Source: Acidaminococcus fermentans
GTDB lineage: Bacteria > Bacillota > Negativicutes > Acidaminococcales > Acidaminococcaceae
Assembly: GCF_009696675.1 (NCBI RefSeq)
Contig: NZ_VULN01000002.1
Span: forward strand, 62,001-126,000
Length of the DNA stretch: 64,000 nt
Direction: 5' to 3'
A model generated the notes under the pieces. It saw nothing but the letters and a program-made list of their open reading frames with translations, had not been told where the DNA came from and did not search any database. The translations under genes were made by a program, and so were the position numbers. Shown one piece after another: positions 56,355-64,000 of the stretch; the stretch's first letter is position 1; each line of letters opens with the position of its first letter.

Positions 56355-56377
56355 GTACCTGAAAAGAGGGCAGAGCT

Positions 56378-56716
56378 ATGAGAGAATGTATCTATCCGGA
56401 AGATTCGGTCTTTGTGACCGGGGTGGCCAAAGTTACCCGGGAAGACGCCATCAATGCCATGTATGGTACGTTCAGCCTGAGCCTGATCATCGATGGACAC
56501 ACCGGGATGATCCTCAATGCCAGTGCCAATATGGTGATGCAGGATACGGTGGAGTTCCTGAAAGACATCCTGATAGGGCGCAATCTGCTGACAGATGGGG
56601 AAGCCGTTACGTTGATCTTAAAGAAACGGTTCCTGGCACTGTCACAAAAAGCCGTTATTACCGCTTTCAAGGATGCCCAGAATCATTTTCTGCTGGTGTA
56701 CCCACAGGCGAAATAA
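56378..56716 (+). CDS. DUF3870-domain protein
   Basis: A 112-residue protein. VFVTGVAKVTREDAINAMYGTFSLSLIIDGHTGMILNASANMVMQDTVEFLKDILIGRN and LSQKAVITAFKDAQNHFLLVY match the DUF3870 pattern. The function is unknown. It is the first gene after a terminator-containing leader and lies upstream of the SHMT-like gene in the same direction. Its base composition is more AT-rich than that of the flanking operons. Confidence 0.85.
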   Translation: MRECIYPEDSVFVTGVAKVTREDAINAMYGTFSLSLIIDGHTGMILNASANMVMQDTVEFLKDILIGRNLLTDGEAVTLILKKRFLALSQKAVITAFKDAQNHFLLVYPQAK

Positions 56717-56777
56717 GCACTCTTCTGCAGATTCTTTTTTAATGGGACTGGGATGACCTCTCAGTACTGTCTTGGGG

Positions 56778-56824
56778 AAGAACAGGCAGCTGTTGGATTT
56801 CAGCTGTATTGTTCTTCTTTTTTC
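56778..56824 (+). terminator. Intra-cassette terminator-like hairpin
   Basis: AAGAACA (56778-56784) pairs with TGTTCTT (56810-56816), and CAGCTG (56787-56792) with CAGCTG (56801-56806). CTTTTTTC follows. It would lower readthrough from the DUF3870 gene into the SHMT-like gene. Confidence 0.6.
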
Positions 56825-56863
56825 TTGTGTTCTCAACCTCTCATGCTGGAAAGGAGTCCTGAA

Positions 56864-58192
56864 ATGAAACCTGTAAAACAAGATGCTGTAAAACTGCTGG
56901 ATATTTTCGATCCTGAAATGGCCAGTCTGCTGCATAGAGAAGAAAAAAGGCAGTTCGAAACCATTGGCCTGATCGCCTCTGAGAATGTGGCATCTCCGTT
57001 GTCCACCTGCCTGGAAGGATCCGTATTCACCAACAAAAATACGGAAGGGTATCCGGGAAAACGGTTCGTGGGAGGCTGTGAACTGGCGGATCAGGCGGAA
57101 CTGCTGGCCTTGGAAAGAGTCAAAAAAGTCTTTGGGGCAGAACATGCCAATATCCAGTCTGGCAATGCGACGATTGCCAATTGCGCCGTACTGACCGGTC
57201 TTCTGGAAAGAGGAGATACTTTTTTAGGATTGACTCTGGATAATGGAGGCCATTTAAGCCATGGAGCCAAATTCCATTACAGTGGGCGGGAGTTCAATGC
57301 CCTTCACTATGGTGTCAACCGGGAAACAGAACGGATCGATATGGATCAGGTTCGCCAGATGGCGTTGGAACATCATCCCAAACTGATTGTTACCGGGGCT
57401 TCTTCTTATCCCCGTATGATTGACTATGCAGGATTCCGGTCCATCTGTGACGAAGTGGGGGCCTATTTCTGGGTTGACTGTGCTCACGATATCGGGCTCA
57501 TTGCAGGCGGTGCCATTCCCAGTCCCGTACCCTATGCGGATGTGGTGACATTCTCTACCCAGAAAACGCTCCGGGGGCCCCGGGGCTGTGGAGTGATCCT
57601 GTGCAAAGAGGCTCTGGGGAAGAAAATCGACAGAGGGGTCTTTCCCCGTATCCAGGGCGGGCCCAAAGGGGATATGCTGGCCGCCAGAGGCGTGCTGTTT
57701 TTGGAACTGATGCAGCCGGAATTCCGGACCTATGCCCATCAGGTGGTGAAAAATGCCAAGGCACTGGCCAAAGGCTGTGCGGATGAAGGGATGCGGCTGA
57801 TTACCGGCGGGACGGATACCCACATGGTTATGCTGGATGTGACGCCGGTCATTGCCAATGGACAGCTGGCGGAGACACTGCTGGCCAGCGTGGGAATCAT
57901 CACCAACAAGAACATGATCCCCTATGATACGCTGCCTCCCAGTCTTGGCAGTGGGCTGCGCATCGGTTCTCCCACCATGACCACCCGGGGTGCAAAGGAA
58001 GAGGAGATGTATGAAATCGGCCGGCTGCTGGGAAAGGTGTTGAAGAACAAAGACAATGAAGAGTTGCTGGAACAGGTAAAGCAGGAAGTCCGTCAGCTGG
58101 CCGTCAGCCATCCCATGTTTTCCAGTGAATGGATGCCGGAAAAAATCAGGGCCCAGTTCGATGCCATGTACTGTCACGAAACCTTTGAATAA
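56864..58192 (+). CDS. Serine hydroxymethyltransferase-like PLP enzyme with altered active site
   Basis: A protein of about 442 residues with the SHMT fold: IGLIASENVASP, EGYPGKR, GGHLSHGAKFHYSG, the PLP Asp/His in VDCAHDIGL, the PLP Lys in STQKTLRGPRG (Lys234) and the carboxylate Arg in GLRIGSPT. Residues that differ from E. coli GlyA are Tyr55 to Asn59, Tyr64-Tyr65 to Phe68-Val69, and His228 to Gln233 beside the Lys. The enzyme is therefore likely active on an amino acid but not necessarily as a serine-THF transferase. AAAGGAG is spaced for the ATG at 56864. A normal GlyA is not in the window. Confidence 0.85.
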   Translation: MKPVKQDAVKLLDIFDPEMASLLHREEKRQFETIGLIASENVASPLSTCLEGSVFTNKNTEGYPGKRFVGGCELADQAELLALERVKKVFGAEHANIQSGNATIANCAVLTGLLERGDTFLGLTLDNGGHLSHGAKFHYSGREFNALHYGVNRETERIDMDQVRQMALEHHPKLIVTGASSYPRMIDYAGFRSICDEVGAYFWVDCAHDIGLIAGGAIPSPVPYADVVTFSTQKTLRGPRGCGVILCKEALGKKIDRGVFPRIQGGPKGDMLAARGVLFLELMQPEFRTYAHQVVKNAKALAKGCADEGMRLITGGTDTHMVMLDVTPVIANGQLAETLLASVGIITNKNMIPYDTLPPSLGSGLRIGSPTMTTRGAKEEEMYEIGRLLGKVLKNKDNEELLEQVKQEVRQLAVSHPMFSSEWMPEKIRAQFDAMYCHETFE

Positions 58193-58234
58193 GGATCAGG
58201 TCAGGATGCATAAACGGCCGATGACCGCTGACAA

Positions 58235-58283
58235 AAAGAAGGTGCTGCCTGTATGCGTTTTTGCACAGGCAGCACCTCTTTTT
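58235..58283. terminator. Bidirectional terminator between SHMT-like gene and hutD
   Basis: AGGTGCTGCCTGT and ACAGGCAGCACCT (58240-58252, 58265-58277) pair around a 12-base loop. There are A-rich bases on the left and T5 on the right. The preceding bases CGGCCGATGACCGCTGACA resemble the first block of the composite repeat. Confidence 0.9.
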
Positions 58284-58845
58284 ACTTCACCACAATATAC
58301 AACACGGCCACCCCTTCCGGCAGGACCAGCTCACAGGTCCCTTCCGGGGGAAGAACATAGAGAGTGTCCGGTTCTAGGGGCTTCCCGTCCAGAGTGGCGC
58401 CTTTCAGCTGGGCTTCCGTCCAGAAGGGAACGTAGACGAAACGCCGGGGAGCGGGCTGGAGCGGCTTGTTCCCAGTGATCTTTTCGCAGTGGGCCGTCAG
58501 GCCTTTCCGGGTCATCACGTTGAAATCCACCGCTTTTCCCATGGAGTGGGTATGCCAGGCTCCGTCAAAAGAAGCCTGTTCCAGGGGCCCCAGGGTCACC
58601 TGCCGGTTCCCGTCTTCCGGGAAGGTGAGGGTAAAACCACCCTTCAGGGGCAGGATGATCCGGTCGTAATCAGGGAGCAGGGTAAAATCCGAGGCTTCCA
58701 GATCCACCGTGGCGGAACTGATCCGGACGGCGAAATCCCGTCGGGCATAGGCGCTGCCAGGGGGATCGATGTAAAATTCCGTGGTGGTGCCTCCGGACCA
58801 GCGGGTGGTCACCGCCTGGGCCCGGGACAGTTTCAGGATGTCCAT
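58282..58845 (-). CDS. hutD: HutD/Ves-family protein
   Basis: A 187-residue cupin-like protein. VTTRWSGGTTTEFYIDPPGSAYARRDFAVRISSATVD fits the HutD/Ves start, where WxGGxT and a later cluster of acid-binding residues are conserved. HutD proteins occur beside histidine-utilisation genes and are thought to sense or limit a pathway intermediate. Its closeness to ftcD-fhs-fchA fits this. GAGGTGAT precedes the ATG. Confidence 0.88.
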   Translation of the reverse strand: MDILKLSRAQAVTTRWSGGTTTEFYIDPPGSAYARRDFAVRISSATVDLEASDFTLLPDYDRIILPLKGGFTLTFPEDGNRQVTLGPLEQASFDGAWHTHSMGKAVDFNVMTRKGLTAHCEKITGNKPLQPAPRRFVYVPFWTEAQLKGATLDGKPLEPDTLYVLPPEGTCELVLPEGVAVLYIVVK

Positions 58846-58970
58846 AGTATCACCTCATTGCAAGAGTCTTTTCCAGTTTCATCCTAGGGAAAGAACGTCC
58901 AGAAAGTGTCAAAAAATAAAAATATCGGAAAAAATTGATTTCAGACGTTTTTTAGGCGAAGAATTCATAC

Positions 58971-58976
58971 TATAAT
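58971..58976 (+). promoter_or_regulatory. -10 box upstream of ftcD
   Basis: A perfect TATAAT lies 68 bases before the ftcD ATG. No good -35 is visible at the usual distance, which may indicate activator dependence. Confidence 0.5.
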
Positions 58977-59044
58977 AGCAAACAGGGGCATAAAGATGCC
59001 TTTCAGCTGTTACCAAACTATAACTGTCTGATGGAGGTGCCATT

Positions 59045-59950
59045 ATGGCGAAAAAATTGGTTGAATTTGTTCCGAATTTCAGTGAAGGCCGGGATAAGGA
59101 AAAGGTTGAAAAGATCGTTGACGAAGCCCGCAAGATCAAAGGGCTGAAGATCCTGGATTACTCCAGCGATGCTGACCACAACCGTTCTGTCGTCACCATC
59201 ATCGGTTCTCCTGAAGCGGTTACGGAAGCAGCCATCAACATGGCCAAAGTTGCCATCCAGCTGATCGATATGCGGACCCACCATGGGGCTCATCCCCGGT
59301 TCGGTGCCGTGGACGTGGTTCCCTTCACTCCGGTGATGGGCGTGACCATGGACGAATGCGTGGCCATTGCCAATGCTGTGGGCAAGGCTTATGGGGAAAT
59401 GGGCATCCCTGTGTATCTGTATGAAGATGCCTGCACCAAGGAAGCCCGCCGGAACCTGGCTGCAGTACGGAAAGGCCAGTACGAAGGCTTCTTTGAAAAG
59501 ATCAAGGATCCGGAATGGAAACCGGATTACGGCCCTGCCGTCATGAACGAAAAATCCGGCTGTTCCGCTGTAGGCGCCCGGGTGCCTCTGGTGGCCTTCA
59601 ACGTGAACCTGGACTGCAGCGACAAAGCGGTAGCCGATGCCATTGCCCGGAAAGTCCGGAACATCGGCGGCGGTCTCCACTATGTAAAGGCCATGGGCGT
59701 GAAACTGGAAGAACGGAACCAGGTACAGGTTTCCATGAACTTGGTGAACTACGAAAAATCCGCTGTGTACCAGGCTTTTGAAATGATCAAGATGGAAGCC
59801 CGCCGGTACGGCGTCAATGTGGTGGGCAGCGAAGTCATCGGGACCGTTCCCATGAAGGCCCTGCTGATGGCTGCAGAATATTATCTGCAGATTGAAAACT
59901 TCAACCTGGACGAAATCCTGGAAAAACGGCTGCTGGAACTGGAAGAGTAA
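59045..59950 (+). CDS. ftcD: Glutamate formimidoyltransferase
   Basis: A 301-residue enzyme that moves the formimino group of N-formiminoglutamate, the product of histidine breakdown, to tetrahydrofolate. VEFVPNFSEGRDKEKVEKI at the start and LDYSSDADHNRSVVTIIG are family signatures, with HHGAHPRFGAVDVVPFTP in the folate and substrate site. Only the transferase domain is present; the cyclodeaminase part is the separate gene at 61668. It heads the three-gene operon. Confidence 0.95.
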   Translation: MAKKLVEFVPNFSEGRDKEKVEKIVDEARKIKGLKILDYSSDADHNRSVVTIIGSPEAVTEAAINMAKVAIQLIDMRTHHGAHPRFGAVDVVPFTPVMGVTMDECVAIANAVGKAYGEMGIPVYLYEDACTKEARRNLAAVRKGQYEGFFEKIKDPEWKPDYGPAVMNEKSGCSAVGARVPLVAFNVNLDCSDKAVADAIARKVRNIGGGLHYVKAMGVKLEERNQVQVSMNLVNYEKSAVYQAFEMIKMEARRYGVNVVGSEVIGTVPMKALLMAAEYYLQIENFNLDEILEKRLLELEE

Positions 59951-59977
59951 CAAGTCGGTCCACAAGGAGGAAATTCG

Positions 59978-61648
59978 ATGCTGAGCGATATCGAGATTGC
60001 GCAAAAGAATGTGATGGAACCCATCAGCAAGATTGCTGACAAAGTGGGGATCCTGCCGGAAGAACTGGAACAGTACGGTCATTACAAAGGAAAAATTTCT
60101 CTGGATGTGCTGAAACGTCTGGAAAACAAACCCAACGGGAAACTGGTGCTGGTCACTGCCATTACCCCTACCCCTGCCGGGGAAGGAAAATCCACCACCA
60201 GCATCGGCCTGGCCCAGGCTCTGAACCGGGTGGGCAAAAAGGCTGTGGTGGCCCTTCGTGAACCGTCCCTGGGACCTGTGTTCGGGATCAAGGGCGGGGC
60301 TGCCGGCGGCGGTTATGCCCAGGTGGTTCCCATGGATGACATCAACCTCCATTTCACCGGAGACATGCATGCCATTACTGCAGCCAACAACCTGCTGTCC
60401 GCTATGATCGACAACCACATCCATCACGGCAACGAACTGCGGCTGGATGCCCGTCAGATCACCTGGCGCCGGGTCATGGACATGAACGACCGTGCCCTGC
60501 GGAACGTGGTGGTGGGCCTGGGGGGCAAAGTCTGCGGGTTCCCCCGTCAGGATGCCTTCACCATTACCGTGGCTTCTGAAATCATGGCCATCCTGTGCCT
60601 GGCCAAAGACCTGGAAGACCTGAAAGCCCGGTTCGGCCGGATCGTCATCGGCTGCGACCTGGACGGGAATCCGGTCCATGTACACCAGCTGGGCTGCGAA
60701 GGGGCCATGGCCATGCTCATGAAGGATGCCATCAAACCGAACCTGGTCCAGACCCTGGAACACACTCCGGCCATTATCCACGGGGGGCCTTTTGCCAACA
60801 TCGCCCACGGGTGCAACTCCCTCCTGGCCACCAAGATGGCCCTGAAACTGGGCGACATTGCCATTACGGAAGCCGGCTTCGGTGCTGACCTGGGTGCTGA
60901 AAAATTCATGGACATCAAATGCCATTACGGCAACATCTATCCGGATGCAGTGGTGCTGGTTGCCACCATCCGTGCCCTGAAGATGCACGGGGGCGTCGCC
61001 AAGGCTGATCTGAGCCAGGAAAATGTCCAGGCTGTCAGCGACGGGTTCTCCAACCTGGCCAAACAGGTGGAAAACATGCGGACCTTCGGGCTGCCGGTCC
61101 TGGTGGCCATCAACAAGTTCGCCACGGATACTCCGGCGGAAATCGACATGCTGCTCCAGAAATGCGCCAGCTACGGAGTGGAAGTCAGCCTGAACGAATG
61201 CTGGGAAAAAGGCGGCGAAGGCGGCATCGACATGGCCAACAAACTGGTGGCCATGCTGGAAGAACAGGCTCCGGAAAAAGTGGAACTGTACGATGTGAAC
61301 GATACCATCCCCAACAAGCTGAAGGCCATTGTGACCAAGATCTATGGCGGTGACGGAGTGACCTTTACCCCCAATGCCAAGAAACAGATCAAACAGCTGG
61401 AAGACTGGGGACTGGACAAACTGCCGGTGTGCGTGGCCAAGACCCAGTATTCCCTCAGTGACAATCCGGCTCTCCTGGGCGCTCCCAAAGGGTTCAAGAT
61501 CAATGTCCAGGATGTGCGGGTATCCAACGGGGCAGGGTTCATTGTCTGCCAGACCAGCAACATCATGGTAATGCCCGGCCTGCCCAAGAAACCGGCGGCC
61601 CTGAAGATGGACATCGACAACAACGGCAAGATCTACGGCCTGTTCTGA
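59978..61648 (+). CDS. fhs: Formate-tetrahydrofolate ligase
   Basis: A 556-residue enzyme. [21 protein letters not shown] carries the ATP site, and [35 protein letters not shown] is the family signature. In this setting it would run from 10-formyl-THF to formate with ATP synthesis, though the reverse direction is equally catalysed by the family. GAGGAAATTCG precedes the ATG. It lies 27 bases after ftcD. Confidence 0.97.
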   Translation: MLSDIEIAQKNVMEPISKIADKVGILPEELEQYGHYKGKISLDVLKRLENKPNGKLVLVTAITPTPAGEGKSTTSIGLAQALNRVGKKAVVALREPSLGPVFGIKGGAAGGGYAQVVPMDDINLHFTGDMHAITAANNLLSAMIDNHIHHGNELRLDARQITWRRVMDMNDRALRNVVVGLGGKVCGFPRQDAFTITVASEIMAILCLAKDLEDLKARFGRIVIGCDLDGNPVHVHQLGCEGAMAMLMKDAIKPNLVQTLEHTPAIIHGGPFANIAHGCNSLLATKMALKLGDIAITEAGFGADLGAEKFMDIKCHYGNIYPDAVVLVATIRALKMHGGVAKADLSQENVQAVSDGFSNLAKQVENMRTFGLPVLVAINKFATDTPAEIDMLLQKCASYGVEVSLNECWEKGGEGGIDMANKLVAMLEEQAPEKVELYDVNDTIPNKLKAIVTKIYGGDGVTFTPNAKKQIKQLEDWGLDKLPVCVAKTQYSLSDNPALLGAPKGFKINVQDVRVSNGAGFIVCQTSNIMVMPGLPKKPAALKMDIDNNGKIYGLF

Positions 61649-61667
61649 GCAGGGAGGAAAGGATCCT

Positions 61668-62288
61668 ATGGAATTACGCAAACTGACAGTGGAAGGATTC
61701 ATCAATGAAACGGCCTCGTCTTCTCCGGCTCCCGGAGGGGGCAGCATTGCAGCCCTGAACGCTTCTTCTTCCGCCGCCCTGATCGCGATGGTGGCCAACC
61801 TGACCCTGGGCAAGGAAAAGTATGCGGCTGTGGAAGGGGACATGAAGGATGTGGCGGCCAAAGCCACGGCCCTGAAAGATGATTTCCTGGCCCTCATTGA
61901 TGAGGACAGCAACGCTTTCAATAAAATCATGGCAGCCTTCAAGCTGCCGAAGGATACGGACGAAGCCAAGAAAGCCCGGAGCGCGGCCATCCAGGAAGCC
62001 ACCAAGGGCGCAGCCCTGGTGCCCTTCAAGGTGGGCCAGAAAGCCAACGAGCTGTTTGCTCTGGCAGAAACCGTGATCACCAAAGGCAACCAGAACGCCA
62101 TCACCGATGGGGCAGTGGCGGCCATGAATGCACGGGCTGCCGTACGGGGAGCCTTCCTGAACGTAAAGATCAACCTGGGCAGCATCAAGGATGCTCTGTT
62201 CGTGGAAGATCTGAAAAAGAGAATGGCTGAAATCGAAGCCGATGTGGATGCCAGAGAACAGGCACTGCTGGGCAAGGTGAAGCTGTAA
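61668..62288 (+). CDS. fchA: Cyclodeaminase/methenyltetrahydrofolate cyclohydrolase (FchA family)
   Basis: A 206-residue helical protein. FINETASSSPAPGGGSIAALNASSSAALIAMVANLTLG is the family signature. It would turn 5-formimino-THF to 5,10-methenyl-THF and/or methenyl-THF to 10-formyl-THF, linking FtcD to Fhs. It lies 19 bases after fhs. Because the FolD-like protein at 55138 lacks cyclohydrolase residues, this enzyme may also supply that step for it. Confidence 0.95.
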   Translation: MELRKLTVEGFINETASSSPAPGGGSIAALNASSSAALIAMVANLTLGKEKYAAVEGDMKDVAAKATALKDDFLALIDEDSNAFNKIMAAFKLPKDTDEAKKARSAAIQEATKGAALVPFKVGQKANELFALAETVITKGNQNAITDGAVAAMNARAAVRGAFLNVKINLGSIKDALFVEDLKKRMAEIEADVDAREQALLGKVKL

Positions 62289-62289
62289 G

Positions 62290-62325
62290 AAAAGGGGCTG
62301 TTGCACAGGCAACAGTCCCTTTTGG
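62290..62325 (+). terminator. First terminator after fchA
   Basis: AGGGGCTGTTGC and GCAACAGTCCCTTTT pair around ACAG. It has the TG(T/C)TGC core. Confidence 0.85.
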
Positions 62326-62343
62326 GTCGCGGGCCGCGGCCGG

Positions 62344-62373
62344 GGGTGTGGATCTTTCCACACCCTTTTTTTA
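62344..62373 (+). terminator. Second terminator after fchA
   Basis: GGGTGTGGA, the loop TCTT and TCCACACCC are followed by T7. It is oriented for the + strand and overlaps the end of the convergent gene. Confidence 0.88.
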
Positions 62374-63816
62374 CACCTCGATCCCGTATTTCCTGATCCG
62401 GTACTGGAGATTTTGACGCTGGATCCCCAGCTCTTTGGCGCTGCGGGTAATGTTCCCCTGGTTCCGGCGGAGGGTTTCCTCCAATAGGTACATTTCGTAG
62501 CTGGCCATTTTTTCCGCCAGGGTACGGCCCGGCATATCCGGAGGCGGGTCCTGGCGCCCGGACCGGGGCAGGGCGGATCTCTTCCGGCTGGTCTCCCTGA
62601 GGGAGGGGGCCGTCCAGGGGGCACGGATAAAGTCCGGAAGCAGGTCATCGGTGAGCTCGTTGCCTTCCGCCAGGTTCATGGCATAGTCCAGTACATGGAA
62701 CAGCTCCCGGACATTTCCCGGCCAGCTGTACTGCTGCAGCTGCCACAGGGCTTTGGGGGCAATATGGGTAAGGGGATAGGCATAGCGGCTGGCGCAGCGG
62801 CGGAGGTAGAAATGGCACAGGGCTTCCAGATCATCGATCCGATCCCGGAGCGGGGGAATCTGGAGCACCATGGTGGCCAGCCGGTAAAACAGGTCTTCCC
62901 GAAGCCGGCCGGCCCGGACCAGCTGGAAGGGGTCCTTGTTGCAGGTGGAGATCACCCGCACATCCACTTCCCGTTCCCGGGTCTCTCCCACCCGGCGGAA
63001 AACACCTTCCTGGAGTACCCGGAGAAGCTTGGCCTGCATGGCCGGACTCATGGAATTCAGTTCGTCCAGGAACAGGGTCCCTTCATGGGCGGTTTCCAGC
63101 AGACCTTTCCGGTTGGTGGAACCGGTATAGGCCCCGGCTACGGTACCGAACAGGATGCTTTCAATGAGGCTTTCGGGAACGGCGGCGCAGTTGAACACCA
63201 CCAGGGGCTTGTCTTTCCGGCGGCTCAGCTGGTGGATGCTTTGAGCCAGGATTTCCTTGCCGGTGCCCGTCTCTCCGTAGATCATGATGTTGCTGTCCTG
63301 GGGAGCCACCTTTCGGACCGTCTTTTTCAGTTCCTGCACGGATGGAGCTTCTCCAATGAAATCCTCCAGGTCATAGCTGCGCTTTTTCTTTTCCTGTCCC
63401 TGAGCCAGGGCCAGGTTCTGGGCCCGGTTCTGGAGCTGTTCCAGCAGCTGCCGCCGTTTGTCCAAGAGAAACACGTCTTCTTCAAAGTCGATGGCCGCCG
63501 TCAAAGTCCTGTTCTCAAAGACCGGATGGGCGGTGTTGAAAGTGTAGTGTTCCTTTCCGTCCATGGTTTTGTACCGGCAGAGCCGGTTCCGGATCTCTTT
63601 CTGTTCCCGGATGCAGGACAGGGTGGTGCTTTCTTCTGAAGTCACATTGACCACGGACAGCAGAGCTTCTCCCCGATACGGACTGTTTTCCGGCACACCC
63701 ATCATCTGCCGGGCCTTCCGGTTCATGAAAATGGCTTTCCCCAGAGGAGAATAAATGTAGACTGCTTCATCCAAAAGGTCCAGGGCTTTTTCCAGAAAAT
63801 GGATATAAGATGTCAT
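62371..63816 (-). CDS. Sigma-54-dependent transcriptional activator (PAS + AAA + Fis HTH)
   Basis: An activator of about 481 residues: PAS-like sensor about 8-120 (DEAVYIYSPLGKAIFMNRKARQMMGV), AAA+ domain about 150-390 (GETGTGKE Walker A, GTLFLDELN Walker B) and a Fis-type HTH at the C-terminus (GNITRSAKELGIQRQNLQYRIRKYG). The sigma-54 contact loop, usually GAFTGA, reads GAYTGS. Two ATGs are adjacent; GGAGGG suits the second, at 63816. It has no receiver domain. Its target may lie across the right edge of the window. Confidence 0.93.
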   Translation of the reverse strand: MTSYIHFLEKALDLLDEAVYIYSPLGKAIFMNRKARQMMGVPENSPYRGEALLSVVNVTSEESTTLSCIREQKEIRNRLCRYKTMDGKEHYTFNTAHPVFENRTLTAAIDFEEDVFLLDKRRQLLEQLQNRAQNLALAQGQEKKKRSYDLEDFIGEAPSVQELKKTVRKVAPQDSNIMIYGETGTGKEILAQSIHQLSRRKDKPLVVFNCAAVPESLIESILFGTVAGAYTGSTNRKGLLETAHEGTLFLDELNSMSPAMQAKLLRVLQEGVFRRVGETREREVDVRVISTCNKDPFQLVRAGRLREDLFYRLATMVLQIPPLRDRIDDLEALCHFYLRRCASRYAYPLTHIAPKALWQLQQYSWPGNVRELFHVLDYAMNLAEGNELTDDLLPDFIRAPWTAPSLRETSRKRSALPRSGRQDPPPDMPGRTLAEKMASYEMYLLEETLRRNQGNITRSAKELGIQRQNLQYRIRKYGIEV

Positions 63817-63842
63817 CATGCCCTCCTTTTATGCGCAGAAAA

Positions 63843-63870
63843 ATTTTGCAGATGCAGAATGATTTTGCAT
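63843..63870. promoter_or_regulatory. Candidate binding site upstream of the sigma-54 activator
   Basis: ATTTTGCA-GA-TGCAGAAT (63843-63860) is a near-perfect palindrome. It overlaps ATGCA-N9-TGCAT (63852-63870). These would suit a dimeric Fis-type HTH. No -24/-12 element is visible up to 64000; the last 130 bases show no gene. Confidence 0.4.
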
Positions 63871-64000
63871 TTCTCTTTTCATTATGCCTGTTTCCCAGGG
63901 CAAAGGCAAGAGAAATCTGCTTCAGAAAGGCAGAAATTTGTTGTAAATGAAATAAAACAGGGTGAGAAGAAAAAGTATGCAGTATACATAGGAGATTTTT

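Noticed and set aside
59018-62275. A 1085-residue open frame on the - strand opposite ftcD, fhs and fchA
   Set aside because: It has no family similarity and mirrors codon positions of three clear genes. Long antisense frames are expected in this GC-rich, biased sequence.

Overview
The window reads as a chromosomal segment of an anaerobic, amino-acid-fermenting, two-membraned Firmicute of the Negativicutes, most like Acidaminococcus. This is inferred from gene content only. The evidence is a Na+-type V-ATPase operon in the Enterococcus ntp order, two GltS-type glutamate carriers, aspartase, a formiminoglutamate-to-formate route, a HydG maturase, an outer-membrane beta-barrel protein and a MacAB-like pump, all in GC-rich, densely packed DNA. 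I see no insertion sequence, prophage or CRISPR array.

Layout. 1-8.4 kb holds the V-ATPase operon (stalk subunit cut by the window edge, then I, K, E, C, F/G, A, B, D), ended by a strong terminator. 8.5-17.2 kb holds a MocR-type regulator, a secreted protein, a nitroreductase, a thioredoxin-reductase-like flavoprotein, a lipoprotein, a cyclophilin, a GIY-YIG protein, a cold-shock protein, a short-chain dehydrogenase, BrnQ and an outer-membrane barrel. 17.3-25.3 kb has a large LuxR-type regulator, tRNA-Arg(CCT), aspartase, LrgAB and an M20 peptidase with a YfcC transporter. 25.3-26.7 kb is a T-box-controlled BASS transporter. 26.8-32.6 kb has a lipoprotein, a beta-hydroxyacid dehydrogenase and a ferric-type ABC transporter. 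32.9-35.8 kb has RidA, an IclR regulator and a divergent ureohydrolase-like gene with a FolT-like ECF component. 35.8-43.8 kb has a radical SAM/SPASM protein, AzlCD, DUF1015-SerC, GltS and LemA/TPM. 43.9-50.3 kb has hydG behind a structured leader, tRNA-Arg(ACG), Obg and ProBA. 50.5-53.7 kb is a MacAB-like system. 53.9-58.2 kb is a divergent one-carbon cassette. 58.3-62.3 kb has HutD and FtcD-Fhs-FchA. A sigma-54 activator closes the window.

How the genes fit together. Glutamate, aspartate and branched-chain amino acids enter through GltS, BrnQ and peptide or dicarboxylate carriers. Ion gradients are handled by the Na+ V-ATPase. Histidine-derived formiminoglutamate is turned by FtcD, FchA and Fhs into glutamate, formate and ATP. 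The cassette at 53.9-58.2 kb (GltS-like, FolD-like, DUF3870, SHMT-like) stands out. Both enzymes keep their fold but lack hallmark catalytic residues, and the two divergent transcripts each start with a leader containing an intrinsic terminator. It is the best candidate here for an undescribed system, followed by the hydG leader RNA and the T-box-controlled BASS transporter.

Two dispersed features are also notable. Many terminators share a TG(T/C)TGC core, and a composite intergenic repeat occurs near 13.1 and 53.8 kb with shorter pieces elsewhere.
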